Of a stretch of DNA of 64,000 bases, positions 21,920-32,027 are shown in pieces. The notes under the pieces were generated by a model. That model was not told the DNA's origin and ran no database searches. It saw only the letters and a list, made by a program, of their open reading frames with translations. The stretch is from Enoplolaimus lenunculus (Eukaryota > Nematoda > Enoplea > Enoplida > Thoracostomopsidae): the NCBI GenBank assembly GCA_030248215.1, contig JASANG010001741.1, positions 124,001-188,000 on the forward strand, given 5' to 3'. Numbering within the stretch: position 1 is the first letter of the stretch; each line of letters begins with the position of its first letter. Position numbers and translations under genes: made by a program.

Positions 21920-24900
21920 CTGAAATAAACCACCACATTCCCTAAATACGCCTGCATTTCTCGCCAGTTAGTAATAGGTTTTCAAACAAGCGAACTGTAG
22001 CATTTGTTAATCTAAAATCTACTCGGAAGCTAAAGCAAGTCAATCAAGAAAAATATGCTAAAAGATAAATTAAGACCCATGTATAGATAAAAGTGGCCGA
22101 CTATTTTTCCAGGTGACTGCTATGGATAAGCTTAAGGTTTCGGTTAATTTTTTGCTTAGGCTTAGACGTAGAAATATCCTTATCTTTACTTATAACCTTG
22201 GTTTAGGGAAATGCAGAAACTACTGTTACGGTCGTGATCTGTACATTTGGTCACCAGAAATACAGGTACTTTTGTGCGTATTATAATACTTTTTAGTTAC
22301 AGCAATCGTTGTTAACTTACCGTTGTCAGTTTCGATTGGTTCGTCAATGATAGGCAGAGAAACTGAAAAAACCATGAAATACATTAAGCACAAATCTTGG
22401 CTCCTGTTCGAATTTTGGGCCCACGTAAAGATCAGGAGCCGACCGTTTTTCTGGGGTACTGCAGTATAGTAAGTTTAAGCTTTAGCTTAGGCTTAGGTTT
22501 GGGTATAAGCTCTTTCTTACGCTTAGGCTTTAGGCAAGGCGGCTAATGTGGAGAACAAGGGCGGAACAGTATTATAAGCATATTCCTAAACCTAAGCCTA
22601 AGCCTAAGCATAAGAATGAATTTATTCCTAAGCCTAGGCTTAAGCGTAAGCCTAAGCCAAGCAAAAAATAGTCTAAAGCTTAAGCTTACTCTATTCTAGT
22701 CCCACGGAATAACGTTCTGCCCCTGATGTTTACATGGGCCGGTAAGGCTTGAGAATATAGTTACACTACTGCAACGGCACTGTTCTATACATTGACCCAA
22801 TTGTGTGTGGCGCCCTGTCACCAGTTGGCGATAGGTCCTGTATCTTTCGAACAAGAGAATTATAATGTTCCAAATTCAACACACGCTAAGCACTTGATTT
22901 GCTCTACTATGTGCGAATAATGAGGTCCGCAATTGCAGGAGTTCGCTGACTAGTGATAGTTGCTATACACATTTGACAGTATGGGCCCTTAAAATAACTG
23001 CTACTATTAAATGCGTATTTAGCTGCATGTTTTTTAAACGATTCAGGCATCAATTTATTGTCAATTCACATGTTTAAGCAGTGCCAGTCCAGGATTACTC
23101 GCTTTAGAAATATGACCCGGACCCGGATTTAGCACCCCCCTTTAAAGAAAACCGGCTGAGCACTCACTGCAATCTCTTCTGCAAGAATCCGGCTCATCAA
23201 ACGTCATTATCTGAGACCCTTGCGGGGGCTGGCATACCACTCCATGAACGTATTCACAGTCTCTTGACGCGACGTTACAAATCCAGCACGAAGTTCGTTT
23301 TATTCCAGGGGGGTGAGGGCTAAAAGTAGATGAAGGTCCCCCTGTCATATGCGGCACTGAGTTGCTTGACCCACTGGTTACGTTACTGTTGATGTTGATG
23401 TTGATATCGCCGTTGCTTGTTGTGTTTGATATAATGATGCTGTTGTTTGCAACTTGTTGCGTAACTGCCGATGCTAAATATATAAACTTAATTATTAATT
23501 TTTTATTTTGAGTTTTTTTATTTTTTATTCTATTGTTTATTTATTTTATATTTTTTTATTTTATTTTTCATTTATTCTCAATTTTTTTCATTTTACGTGT
23601 TCAATAAAGTTACACTGCAATGAATGTTTATTCATATGTTTTAAAGCATATGTACATGCTTTCGACAGCATTTGATCACCCTCGAAATATATAACACTTG
23701 GAGATAAACTATGAAACGCAACGCCCGCTGATACATTTAGTGCGATGTGAATTTGACTAAGGTGATAATTCTTGTCTAACGAAACGTTATCTTGCTTCTT
23801 GCATTCAATATAACTTAGTTCAGGCCAAACTTCTCGAGGTAACAGACATCTACACACCCCCTTAGCGCAAAAAATTTTTCTACAACTTCAAAACAACTGA
23901 GTATTACAATAATTGCTATTGCAATCTATAAATCTTCTTGCCACATGTACCATAGCTGACGGGGTGGCGTACGCTCTCGCCTCCAGCCGCCCGCCCCCCT
24001 TACTGGATTCGCTAGTACCATCGAGTAATCATTTCTAGTTGTAGGGATGACTTACTAGGATTGCACTCCGCTGTACAGGTAACAGGTGATGTGTACGGAT
24101 ACAACTCAACGCCATCCGGTGGCGAGCATGCAGTTCCGTTCATTTCAACGCAAAATCCAAAATCTTCATGGCAGTACCAACAGTACGGAACAAGCGGTGC
24201 TAAATAATAAAAATATTTCAACTGAACGCAACTTTTAATTTGTCAGCGATCAAACCAGGTCGCGTTTAATACTTTTTCTCAACTAATGACTCATGTAAAG
24301 ATCAGGGGCGGAACAGTTTTCTACAGAAGTGCCATAGAATAAAGCTTAAGCTTTAGATATATTATTTTGCTTAAGCTTAATGTTTATAGGTTTAGGTATA
24401 AGCTCATTATTACGCTTATAGGTTTAGGCTTATGCTTAGGGATATACTCTCACCGCGGGTGCCCGCGGGTAAACGCAGGTCTGGTAAAGAATTTCAGTCG
24501 CAGGCATACCCGCAGGTTAAGATTTGTATCATGCGGGTAAAAACCTTTTAAGTATTAAGCTGCAAAACGCATATGAAACCTACGCCCATAACCAGTTAAG
24601 TATCCCTACAAGCCAAAAAGACGCCTGCACGTTACCTTATCCTAACAGTCTAACGGCACCAGGGGTAACTCTTATGCCAGCCCTAATCAATTCGGGCTCA
24701 CTCTGGTTTTTTAATACAACATATAAACCCTGACCCATAGCCAGCTCGTCATGGCTGGAAACCAAATGCGGCATAATATGCTATGATTTCACATGACTTA
24801 AATGCAAGCGGAGCCTAAACCATTTCTACAGTTGCTAAATTGTACTCAAACAACTGTCTCCAATGGTCTTCCTGGCAGGTAATGGGACCGAAACGGGCGT

Positions 24901-27900
24901 GTAGACAACGCCAGGGACTCAGCCCTTCCCTGGAAACAATTTACCCCCCTTAGAAAAATATTGACCCTCGCTTGCGCAGACAACTAAACCCGTTTTATGC
25001 CGTCCTAAAACATATTTAGCTCTCCCCCTAAACAAAGTGAGCTGGCAACGTGCCTGGACCTAAAACCCATTACTTATCACAATTCGAGGCGTATCTGTTG
25101 ATTGTTGATAATACTCGGTGCATTCGCCGAGGCAGTCGTATTCTTGCGAATATGCCCGGATCATTGATCCTTGTGGAGGAAAGCATATTACACCATAGAC
25201 CATGTCACAAGTCAGCGTTCGTTCGTTACACATCCAGCATTGTGTTTGCGACGCGATGACTTCTAAATTTTCAGACTGCCCTCGGTTGACGGTAGGCAAC
25301 TCGCCGGCAGCTGTGATCGATGCGGTGGCTGAAAACAGCAAACACAACGGCCCGGGTTACAGACACGTGACTTAAGTCGACATTTGACTAAATTCATTTT
25401 AGTTTCGATCAATAAATCGTGTATAGACTCAGCAGTGTTTTTTTAGTGTTTTAATTCTAAATTTTTGATGGGATCAGAACGCACTGCAAATTCCAGTGAG
25501 TTAATTTTAATTCAAAATGAGTTGAATCGCTCAGTCTGAGTGAGGACTATCAGAACTCAGAATTATGAGTTCATTCAACTGAATCTGAGTTAATTGATCA
25601 ACTCACCCAGAGTCAACTCAATTCGGAGTGTTAATCAACTCAACTCAGAGTGAGTTAAAGTTTTCTGTTATTAACTCAGAAATCATTAACTTTCCGTCTG
25701 AGTTGATTAATTAACTCATTGTAATTTACAGTGCGCGTAATTTTACACTTCAGTTATCAGACCAATCAAATTTGGACTTGGAATTATAATTAAATAATAC
25801 TTTTTTGCTGCAGCCGTGCATTTATAAAGACTCAAGTTTGACAGCTACAGGGTTGCGCGGTACTTGTCGTACGGTGCCGTACTTCATCAGAAGTATAGCG
25901 CCACCCTTAAACGTTTTCCACAATGTAAAGAACAGAGGCGGAACAGTATTATAAGCATATTCCTAAGACTAAGCTTAAAGCTAAACCTAAACCTAAGCCT
26001 AAGAATGAGCATATTCTTAAGCGTAAGCCTAAGTCTAAACCTAAACTCTTAAGCCTAAGAATGAGCAAATTCCTAAGCCTAAGACTAAGCCTAAGCCCAA
26101 GCCAGGCAAAAAAAATTAAAAGCCTAAGATTACTCCATTATAGTCCCACAGAGAAACGTTCTGCCCCTGATCTTTACATGGGTCAACGTTTTGATAAATG
26201 TTGTCGCCTGTAAAAGTCGTTTCGAAATAAATTATCGTCCCTAACCACGGGACTAGTTCAAATTTTAATGGTCAATGTTACTTTTAGGGGCGTAAGTGTT
26301 CATTAAGCACATTTCTAAGCATAATTCTAAAGCGTTGAAAAAAGTGCATTCCTAAGCCTAAAGCAAAAAAATAATAATCCAAAATCTATGCCCAGTCTTT
26401 TACAGTTGTACCAAAAAATGCTTCGGCCTAAAAGTAGCATGGGTCAAACAACATATGGTTTCATATTGTGTTCGTGATTTTGGCAAATCTACGAGCCTAA
26501 AATGCCTGCATTGTTGGTGATTTTACAACGGAAACAAAAATAGACACTGATTTTTACCGTAACCCGATATCAAGTTGCACCCGGGCGAGTCTAACTACTG
26601 GATCAACTTTTTTTACTCAAAAAATCGCTTCTAACTTTCACTTGCGGGCACAAGATAAAGTGAACGATTATACTCTTGTATGCTTAAGCTTAGGTTTAGT
26701 AAAAGGGTTACGCAACGGCTTAGGTTTAGAAAAGGATTACGCAACGGCTTAGGTTTAGCAAAAGGATTACGCAACGGCTTAGGTTTAGCAAAAGGATTAC
26801 GCAAAGGCTTAGGTTTAGCAAAAGGATTACGCAACGGCTTAGGTTTAGCGAAAGGATTACGCAAAGGCTTTGGCTTTGGCAAACTTTTTTCCAAACTTAA
26901 ATCTGAACCTAATCTTCTTCATAAAGTATACAACAGCCAACAGCGGACAGTTTACCTAATTCTTGCATTTGCGTCGCACGATCAGTCATTGCGATCATGG
27001 TGAGTTCATTGGCGCACGCAAGCGTGCATTCGTTAACGTCTCGGTGTGCGATAAGACCGGAACCTTCCGGTGGAAAACACGCCAGTCCGTAGATTTCTTC
27101 ACAACTTCGCGCTTTGATGTTGCAAAACCAACAAGCGATCGTTTTGAGTTCTGAAAACAAATAGCAAAATTCAGTTAAATTCGGCAATTTTAAACCAGCC
27201 AAATAACAGCGACGTTATATTTGATGTTCGGCGCTGTCCGTCAAAACCAAATTTTGTTTACAAACATGTTAATCGTTGCTCGCATCGAGTATACCTACTG
27301 TAGTGACCCGAATAAGAGGGTGTGGGGTAATAAGAGATGGGTCGACAATTTGAGTTCCAAAACGGTGGCGGAGCGTGAGTTAAAAATAAATAACAGTTCG
27401 TAAACGAATAACAAGGGAGGTACCCTCTGGAGAAGCCAAATAAATATCACTCCCCCCTTTTATTTGGGTCACTACAGTATTTGGTACAACTGTGTACTCG
27501 CAAAAAAACACAATGCACAGTGTTTAACAATTATTACACGTATGTGCAGTACAAAATCGGCACCACTTGTGAAATAAATCGCTGTCTCGAGCGTGACGCT
27601 CTTACGCGAATGCAGATAGTAAACGATTCCCGACCTCGGGTCGGAGATTCGAATCCAAGCTTGAAATTAGAATTTCAACGAAACACAAAATATTAATACG
27701 AGAAACAATTTAAGCTTCACTTTACCTGCAACTACAATTGCACACTGCTTGCTGCAATCGGGTTCGTTTGCATAAGTTGCATTTAGCGCACTTTGGCTTG
27801 CAGCGTTCGACTTCATAATTTTGCATTCCTGAGCTGGAAACGCATCACACTGGCCCGTTGATGTATTACACGTAAAACAGTTGCCACTATCATCGCCGGA

Positions 27901-28913
27901 AAGACTGCGTGGTGTGGTAAGAACTGAAAATATATGTTGTATTTGTATTCTCAAATGCGTGTAGCACCTATAATCAGTTAGCAATAGGTCGTGTAAACAG
28001 TCGGTCGAGTGAACGGTAGACTTTGAACACATTTCACATTCTATTTACTCATGCCTTTGCTAGAGGGATCCAAAATTTAGAGGATTGGAAGACAACGGTT
28101 GTGACGATGCCTTACAAGTGAGCCGGAAACATTTTCAACCGATTTGTGGTGTTGTAGGGGGCCGGACCCTCCGTTCTCTTTTCTTGCTTCTTTCTGCGGG
28201 ACCAAATTCTGAATTTGGTGTCGCGTTGAAAATATGACACTTTTGCAGTTCGTCCCGCGGTACAAAAATGCTCCCACAAATGGCCCATGTAAAGGTGACG
28301 GGCGTCAAATTAATATAAGCATAATCCTAAGCCTAAGCCCTGGAGCACAATATAAGGCAACAATGCTTAATAAACTTAACGTTTAAACTGTTAATCAGAT
28401 ATTGTATATTTACAAATCAATCAGTATTGGGTTATTGTAAACAAGAATACTTCATGGTTTCGCAACAAGGGGCTTATACGTTGTAAAACCTAAGTTGAGT
28501 TCACTACAAGGTTGGAAATGTAAACCCCTGAATTGACTCGTGATTGTATGGAATTATAACTTACCGGGCCAATGTTACTTTTAGGGGCGTAACAGTAGGT
28601 TAAACGTATTCCTAAGCCCAAGTCTAAGCCTAAGCTGTAACCTAGAATCTAAACCTCTTCTGAAGACGCACGAGAAACCTGGACGCCCCCAACAGTAACA
28701 AGGGCCATTTACCGGAACCATAAGGTGAAAAAATGCCGCAACCGGAATTCCCGTTGTACCCTGATTGTTGCATACCTGGTGGACACGAAGCTATACAGTC
28801 GTCGGATGTAAAGTAAGGCTTGAGATCTGAGTCATCTGGCGGCGAGCATGCAATGCCACGAGATTCGATACATATCGCAAATGTTGAATGGCAGTACCAA
28901 CAAGTTTGGTTCG
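21755..28913 (-). CDS. Modular gene with seven copies of an unrecognised six-cysteine module
   Basis: Seven minus-strand exons each code one module with the exact spacing C-x2-C-x6-C-x7-C-x16-C-x3-C; only the 27726-27923 copy has a longer C4-C5 loop (22). A Trp follows the first Cys (Phe in one copy), and C4 is usually followed by x-P-P-x-G/D. The tail F/Y-x(n)-C-x3-C recalls Kunitz domains, but the first half does not fit Kunitz, so I leave the family open. Every exon enters and leaves in phase 1, the classic arrangement for extracellular shuffled modules. One acidic mini-exon (22321-22362) lies between modules. No signal-peptide or terminal exon was found close by; the PAN-like start at 42403 or exons beyond 21755 could complete it. 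It is probably a secreted or cell-surface protein. Introns hold families A, B, C, E, a SINE-like unit and a 30-bp minisatellite. Confidence 0.7.
22321..22362 (-). CDS. Acidic linker mini-exon
   Basis: 14 codons in phase 1-1 between TTTTTTCAG and GTAAGT, coding SLPIIDEPIETDN plus a split codon. It matches the mini-exon at 865-918 (TIVDEPVTSKET), which links the style of the two genes. Very short, so exon status rests on splice sites, phase and this similarity. Confidence 0.45.
22428..22740. mobile_element. Two inverted, partly fused family A elements
   Basis: Bases 22428-22552 are a left-oriented copy (GGCCCACGTAAAGATCAGG, TTAGGC repeats) that lacks its far end. From about 22553 a right-oriented copy runs to CTGATGTTTACATGGGCC at 22740 with CCTAAG repeats. 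No target duplication was found. Lies in the intron between modules 6 and 7. Confidence 0.55.
22793..22988. mobile_element. Family L element, copy 2
   Basis: AATTGTGTGTGGCGCCCTGT, GGCGATAGGTCCTGTATCTT and AGTGATAGTTGCTATACACA match the copy at 11542-11759. Confidence 0.5.
23168..23473 (-). CDS. Six-Cys module exon 6 with a long Asn/Ser linker
   Basis: Between TATATTTAG and GTGAGT, phase 1-1, 102 codons. The first 60 residues are a low-complexity Asn/Ser/Thr linker (ISNTTSNGDININSN; TGGPSSTFSPHPPG) with several N-x-S/T sites. The module follows: SCWICNVASRDCEYVHGVVC, QPPQGSQI, SCRRDC. On the minus strand an A-rich tract ends about 10 bases before the acceptor. Confidence 0.7.
23485..23857 (-). 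other. Unidentified 89-codon ORF followed by an A-rich tail
   Basis: On the minus strand a frame (23857 to 23588) codes LNVSAGVAFHSLSPSVIYFE and similar protein-like sequence, stops, and is followed by about 100 bases of AATAAA-rich, almost G/C-free sequence. The order ORF then A-rich tail suggests a retroposed piece, but I recognise no domain. It lies in the intron between modules 5 and 6. Confidence 0.25.
24056..24199 (-). CDS. Six-Cys module exon 5
   Basis: Between TTATTTAG and GTAAGT, phase 1-1, 48 codons. Codes YCWYCHEDFGFCVEMNGTAC, then SPPDGVELYPYTSP and CTAECNP, with almost no linker. Confidence 0.7.
24294..24455. mobile_element. Family A MITE, truncated
   Basis: CATGTAAAGATCAGGGGCGG at the left, then diverged TTAGG blocks. 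The distal end is missing beyond AGGGATATACTCTC. Confidence 0.6.
25074..25328 (-). CDS. Six-Cys module exon 4
   Basis: Between GCTGTTTTCAG and GTAATG, phase 1-1, 85 codons. A 30-residue leader (TASITAAGELPTVNRGQSEN) precedes CWMCNERTLTCDMVYGVIC, FPPQGSM and DCLGEC. The donor is not optimal; GTGATA slightly upstream would break the phase rule. Confidence 0.7.
25482..25733. mobile_element. Family C MITE
   Basis: CACTGCAAATTCCAGTGAGT to GTAATTTACAGTG, built of AACTCA/TGAGTT blocks. Intronic, 155 bp upstream of module exon 4. Confidence 0.7.
25918..26184. mobile_element. Family A hAT-like MITE with a perfect 8-bp duplication
   Basis: CAATGTAAAGAACAGAGGCG to CCCTGATCTTTACATGGGTC with several CCTAAG runs. 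Flanks are AACGTTTT (25910-25917) and AACGTTTT (26185-26192). Confidence 0.8.
26270..26445. mobile_element. Family B element with TTAGGC hexamers
   Basis: GGTCAATGTTACTTTTAGGG at the left and CCTAAAAGTAGCATGGGTC at the right. Few hexamers remain. Family B shares the design of A but has different terminal sequence. A fragment of family H (GATATCAAGTTGCACCC) follows at 26520-26582. Confidence 0.6.
26685..26880. repeat. 30-bp minisatellite containing TTAGG
   Basis: About 6.5 units of CTTAGGTTTAGCAAAAGGAT plus ACGCAACGG. The period is divisible by three, so both strands show artefact proteins (KPLRNPFAKP; GLAKGLRNGL). Lies 75 bp from module exon 3. Confidence 0.85.
26956..27150 (-). CDS. Six-Cys module exon 3
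   Basis: Between TTGTTTTCAG and GTAAAC, phase 1-1, 65 codons. Codes ACWFCNIKARSCEEIYGLAC, then FPPEGSGLI and NECTLAC, followed by a linker of about 20 residues rich in Met and Thr. Confidence 0.7.
27298..27477. mobile_element. Family E MITE with a large internal deletion
   Basis: CTGTAGTGACCCGAATAAGA to TATTTGGGTCACTACAG, flanked by TA, but only 180 bp. The middle half of the element is missing. Confidence 0.7.
27480..27690 (+). repeat. SINE-like repeat with tRNA-like 3' part
   Basis: CACAATGCACAGTGTTTAAC in the front part. Then GCAGATAGTAAACGATTCCC and GGAGATTCGAATCCAAGC (box-B-like) near the end. Related to 2205-2418 (inverted) and 49030-49210. Confidence 0.5.
27726..27923 (-). CDS. Six-Cys module exon 2, divergent
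   Basis: Between ATATTTTCAG and GTAAAG, phase 1-1, 66 codons. Codes LTTPRSLSGDDSGN and then CFTCNTSTGQCDAFPAQEC. The C4-C5 loop is 22 residues and lacks the P-P motif; the end is DCSKQC. It is the most diverged copy. Confidence 0.6.
28567..28706. mobile_element. Family B element
   Basis: GGCCAATGTTACTTTTAGGG to CCCAACAGTAACAAGGGCC with a few CCTAAG hexamers. Flanks ACTTACCG and ATTTACCG are an 8-bp duplication with one change. Confidence 0.65.
28776..28913 (-). CDS. Six-Cys module exon 1 (most 5')
   Basis: Between CTATTTCAG and GTATGC, phase 1-1, 46 codons, and too short to show as a long ORF. Codes TCWYCHSTFAICIESRGIAC, then SPPDDSDLK and FTSDDCIASCPP. It is most like the module at 24056-24199 (CWYCHEDFGFC, ACSPPDG). 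Confidence 0.7.
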
Positions 28914-29410
28914 CTGAAATAGTTGCGAAGCGGTTACTATCAGCAACTGACCTCCCATGATTATTTCACATTCAAATTTGAATTTTTGAATAATTCGATT
29001 TTTAAGGCCTCAATGGCCCCCATAGACAGAAACACTTTTTCGGTTACACAAATTATACATCGTTCGACGCAACTTGAAGAGCTGAGTCAAATGGTATTGA
29101 TTTTTTCGCAATCGGGCGATTAATTGGTTGTTCAAATAACAGATTTGGTTTCGTCCCTATACGACGTTGGCAGTGTGCCAAATCAGTTGTATGACCAAAA
29201 ACTCATTAACCAAACGGCGTGATTGCTAATTAGGGCCTTAAAATATCTAATTTTTCAAAAATTGTAAATTTGGGTGCGATATATTAATCAGCGAAAGTCA
29301 CGGGAAACTCAAGTATACAAACATTTTCAAAATCGAACCATTTTTAACAAAACGTCAACTAGGGGGGGTAAACATAAAAGACCCCAATGTGCATAGTTCG
29401 TTAACTATTA
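28914..29410. other. Sequence upstream of the six-Cys gene; no signal exon found
   Basis: I looked here for an upstream signal-peptide exon on the minus strand and found none. The 66-codon plus-strand frame at 28923-29123 has no supporting context. Confidence 0.4.
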
Positions 29411-29661
29411 CTACACACAAAAAAGTATTTCTGAATTTATTCAGAAAAGTGTTTTCTGTGGCAAATCTGAAAAGTTTTGCTGATATTTAAGACAATTTTT
29501 CTTAAAATAACTGGAAAACGTTTATTTTCAGATTTTATTTCAAACGTGTTTTGAAAACATTTCTGTTATAACAGAAATACTTTTCAAGTGCACCTTGCTA
29601 ATCATGTTTCTCAAATGTAAGAAATTTTTTCTTAAATATTAGAAATATTATTTTGAGTGTA
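29411..29661. mobile_element. Inverted-repeat MITE (family J)
   Basis: Left CTACACACAAAAAAGTATTT and right ATATTATTTTGAGTGTAG are inverted. The body alternates AAAACTTTTCTG-like blocks. TA flanks are possible. Confidence 0.5.
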
Positions 29662-29777
29662 GTACCCGCAGGAATAAATCTCCGCGAAACAAGCGTCAAT
29701 GATTTATTACCGAGCAGAGCTGTGCCCACAAACGCGCTTATCCAAATCGGGCTGAGTATCATAACTTAAAATTATAT

Positions 29778-30222
29778 CTCAAATGAAATAGATAAACATT
29801 CATAGGTTATACTATGAGCAACTAAATTGCAAAGTGCGCACGCGCAATAAATACACGATGCCCTGTGTTTAACCCGATTGATCTGGAACTCAAATGAAAT
29901 AGATAAACATTCATAGGTTATACTATGAGCAACTAAATTGCAAAGTGCGCACGCGCAATAAATACACGATGCCCTGTGTTTAACCCGATTGATCTGGAAC
30001 TCAAATGAAATAGATAAACATTCATAGGTTATACTATGAGCAACTAAATTGCAAAGTGCGCACGCGCAATAAATACACGATGCCCTGTGTTTAACCTGAT
30101 TGATCTGGAACTCAAATGAAATAGATAAACATTCATAGGTTGTACTATGAGCAACTAAATTGCAAAGTGCGCACGCGCAATAAATACACGATGCCCTGTG
30201 TTTAACCCAATTGATCTGGAAA
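29778..30222. repeat. 111-bp tandem repeat, four nearly identical units
   Basis: AAATGAAATAGATAAACATT starts at 29781, 29892, 30003 and 30114, exactly 111 bp apart. Only a few single-base differences exist between units, so the array is recent. Each unit holds GTGCGCACGCGCAATAAATA. Confidence 0.9.
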
Positions 30223-30676
30223 CTGCCGGATTGCCGGCCACCCCCTTATAACCGTAATTAACACTTTCAGTTGTCTGTAAAAGCTTAAATTAATCTTACT
30301 TGCATTCTGAGTGAAACATATTGCTAAATTTATGCAAACAATACAAAGAATAACACAAATCACATTCATTATTTCATAATAATTCCTGATTGCAGTATTG
30401 ATAAATATTCTTTCAAGTTACCATTTGTCTTTAATTTTATTGATGTTAATTCTGCAATGTTTAGCTGTAGAAAAGCAGGCCCGTAGCCAAAAGAGGGGCA
30501 GGGGGGTTCAGCCCTCTCTGGAAAAATTTAACCGAACACTGTGATGTCCGTAGCCACCGGTATAGGTGATAGGTCTTGTAACTTTCAAACCAGTGAATAG
30601 TCATGGCAAGCGTGGCAAGTTTAGATACAAATTGGCCTAGTAGGAGCTATGGGGACGCACATTTAGTCTGGGGCTG

Positions 30677-30917
30677 CACTGTAAATTTCAGTGAGTTGAT
30701 TTTAACTCAGAATGAGTTGAATCCACTCAGATGAATATAGGTCTTTCAGTACTTAGAATTCTGAATTGATTGAACCCATTCTGAGTTAACTAATCAAGTA
30801 ACCCAAAATAAAATCAACTCAGAGTGAGTTCATGTTTGTTGTTATTGACTCAGAAATAACCAGAAATAACTAATACTCTCCCTGAGTTGATTAATCAACT
30901 CGTTGGAATTTACAGTG
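30677..30917. mobile_element. Family C MITE
   Basis: CACTGTAAATTTCAGTGAGT to TTGGAATTTACAGTG. Bases 30223-30676 before it hold only family F and L end fragments (30478-30600). Confidence 0.7.
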
Positions 30918-31218
30918 TGGAGGCCATAAGTAATACTACGGTATACCAGGTGACAAGTGGTATATTTTGACATTATTCGGGCACGCAGATAAGTATATTG
31001 GTCTGTAATTCAAAATAGCAGCGGAGATTCAGGGGTGACAGCGTATGCGTTTTCGGTGCCATCCCTTAGGTTCCCAAAACCATGCGACGGAAATTGTTCA
31101 TCTCAAGCTCACTATGTGTTTTGCAGCTATAAAAATAGCTGAAAAAATTATGGCATAACTAGAATACGGTTCAAAATAGTTCGTGTCATCAGCTTATTTT
31201 GTTCATCTTCAAATATCC

Positions 31219-31470
31219 GGTCCATGTAAAGATCATGGGCGGCAGTTTATCTGTGGGACTGCAATAGAGTAAGCCTAAGCATTAGAATAATATTTTGCTT
31301 AGGCTTACGCTTAGGCTTAGGCTTAGGTTTAGGCATAGGCTTAGGCTTAGGCTAAGTTATAAGCTCATTCTTACACTTAGTCTTAGGTATAAGCTTTTTT
31401 CGCTTAGGCTTAGGCTTAGTCTTAGGCTAAGGAATAAGCTTATACTCCTGTTATGGCTATTGTTTTGGTC
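31219..31470. mobile_element. Family A hAT-like MITE with long TTAGGC runs
   Basis: GGTCCATGTAAAGATCATGG to CTATTGTTTTGGTC. Flanks AAATATCC (31211-31218) and AAATATCT (31471-31478) are an 8-bp duplication with one change. The Leu/Arg-rich ORF here is repeat translation. Confidence 0.7.
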
Positions 31471-31534
31471 AAATATCTAAATATTTACTAAAACATTATT
31501 TGGAAACATTTACAATTTTAAAACACAAACAGTA

Positions 31535-31789
31535 CACTGTAAATTCCAATGAGTTAATTAATCAACTCAGACGTAAAGTTAGTTACTTCTGAGTTAATAA
31601 CAGTTAACTTTAACTCACTCTGAGAGTTGAGCTGATTTTTACTCTGAGTTGAGTTGATTCCGGACGAGTTCATTAATTAACTCAGAATGGATAGAACCAA
31701 CTCAGAATCATGAGTTCTGATAGTCCTATCTCAGATGAGTGTACTCAACTCATTCTGAGTTAAAATCAACTCACTGGAATTTACAGTGT
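31535..31789. mobile_element. Family C MITE, typical copy with TA flanks
   Basis: CACTGTAAATTCCAATGAGT at the left and CACTGGAATTTACAGTG at the right, TA outside both. Contains the GAGTTGATT 22-bp unit that is expanded at 59809-60290. Confidence 0.75.
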
Positions 31790-32027
31790 ATCGCCCCGCG
31801 TCGGTAAATTCTTAAACCCTGTCACTGCCTCAATACATTCGATTTCAGTTTAACTCTTTGCTAGCACAAACTTTTCTAGAATATATATTAGCAAAACTAA
31901 GCTAAATATAAACTACAGTCTTGTATATTTGGACATTGTTCAAAATAGCGATCATACCTATAATGTACGCCTACTCAGTAGTAATCGTAGTCACTAGAGC
32001 TTTCACATTATACTCCTATCGTCTGAC

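Noticed and set aside
22428-22740. A true telomere or chromosome end, from the TTAGGC repeats
   Set aside because: All arrays are short, interrupted, in both orientations and enclosed by element ends. They are interstitial.
26631-27003. Proteins KPLRNPFAKP and GLAKGLRNGL on opposite strands
   Set aside because: A 30-bp minisatellite with a period divisible by three; intronic.
21755-28913. Naming the six-Cys module a Kunitz inhibitor
   Set aside because: The C5-x3-C6 tail fits, but Kunitz needs C1-x8-C2-x15-C3 and the GC/GxN core, which are absent.
29778-30222. CRISPR-like array
   Set aside because: Units are 111 bp with no distinct spacers, and the DNA is eukaryotic; it is an ordinary tandem repeat. 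The same applies to the 22-bp, 30-bp and 40-bp arrays.
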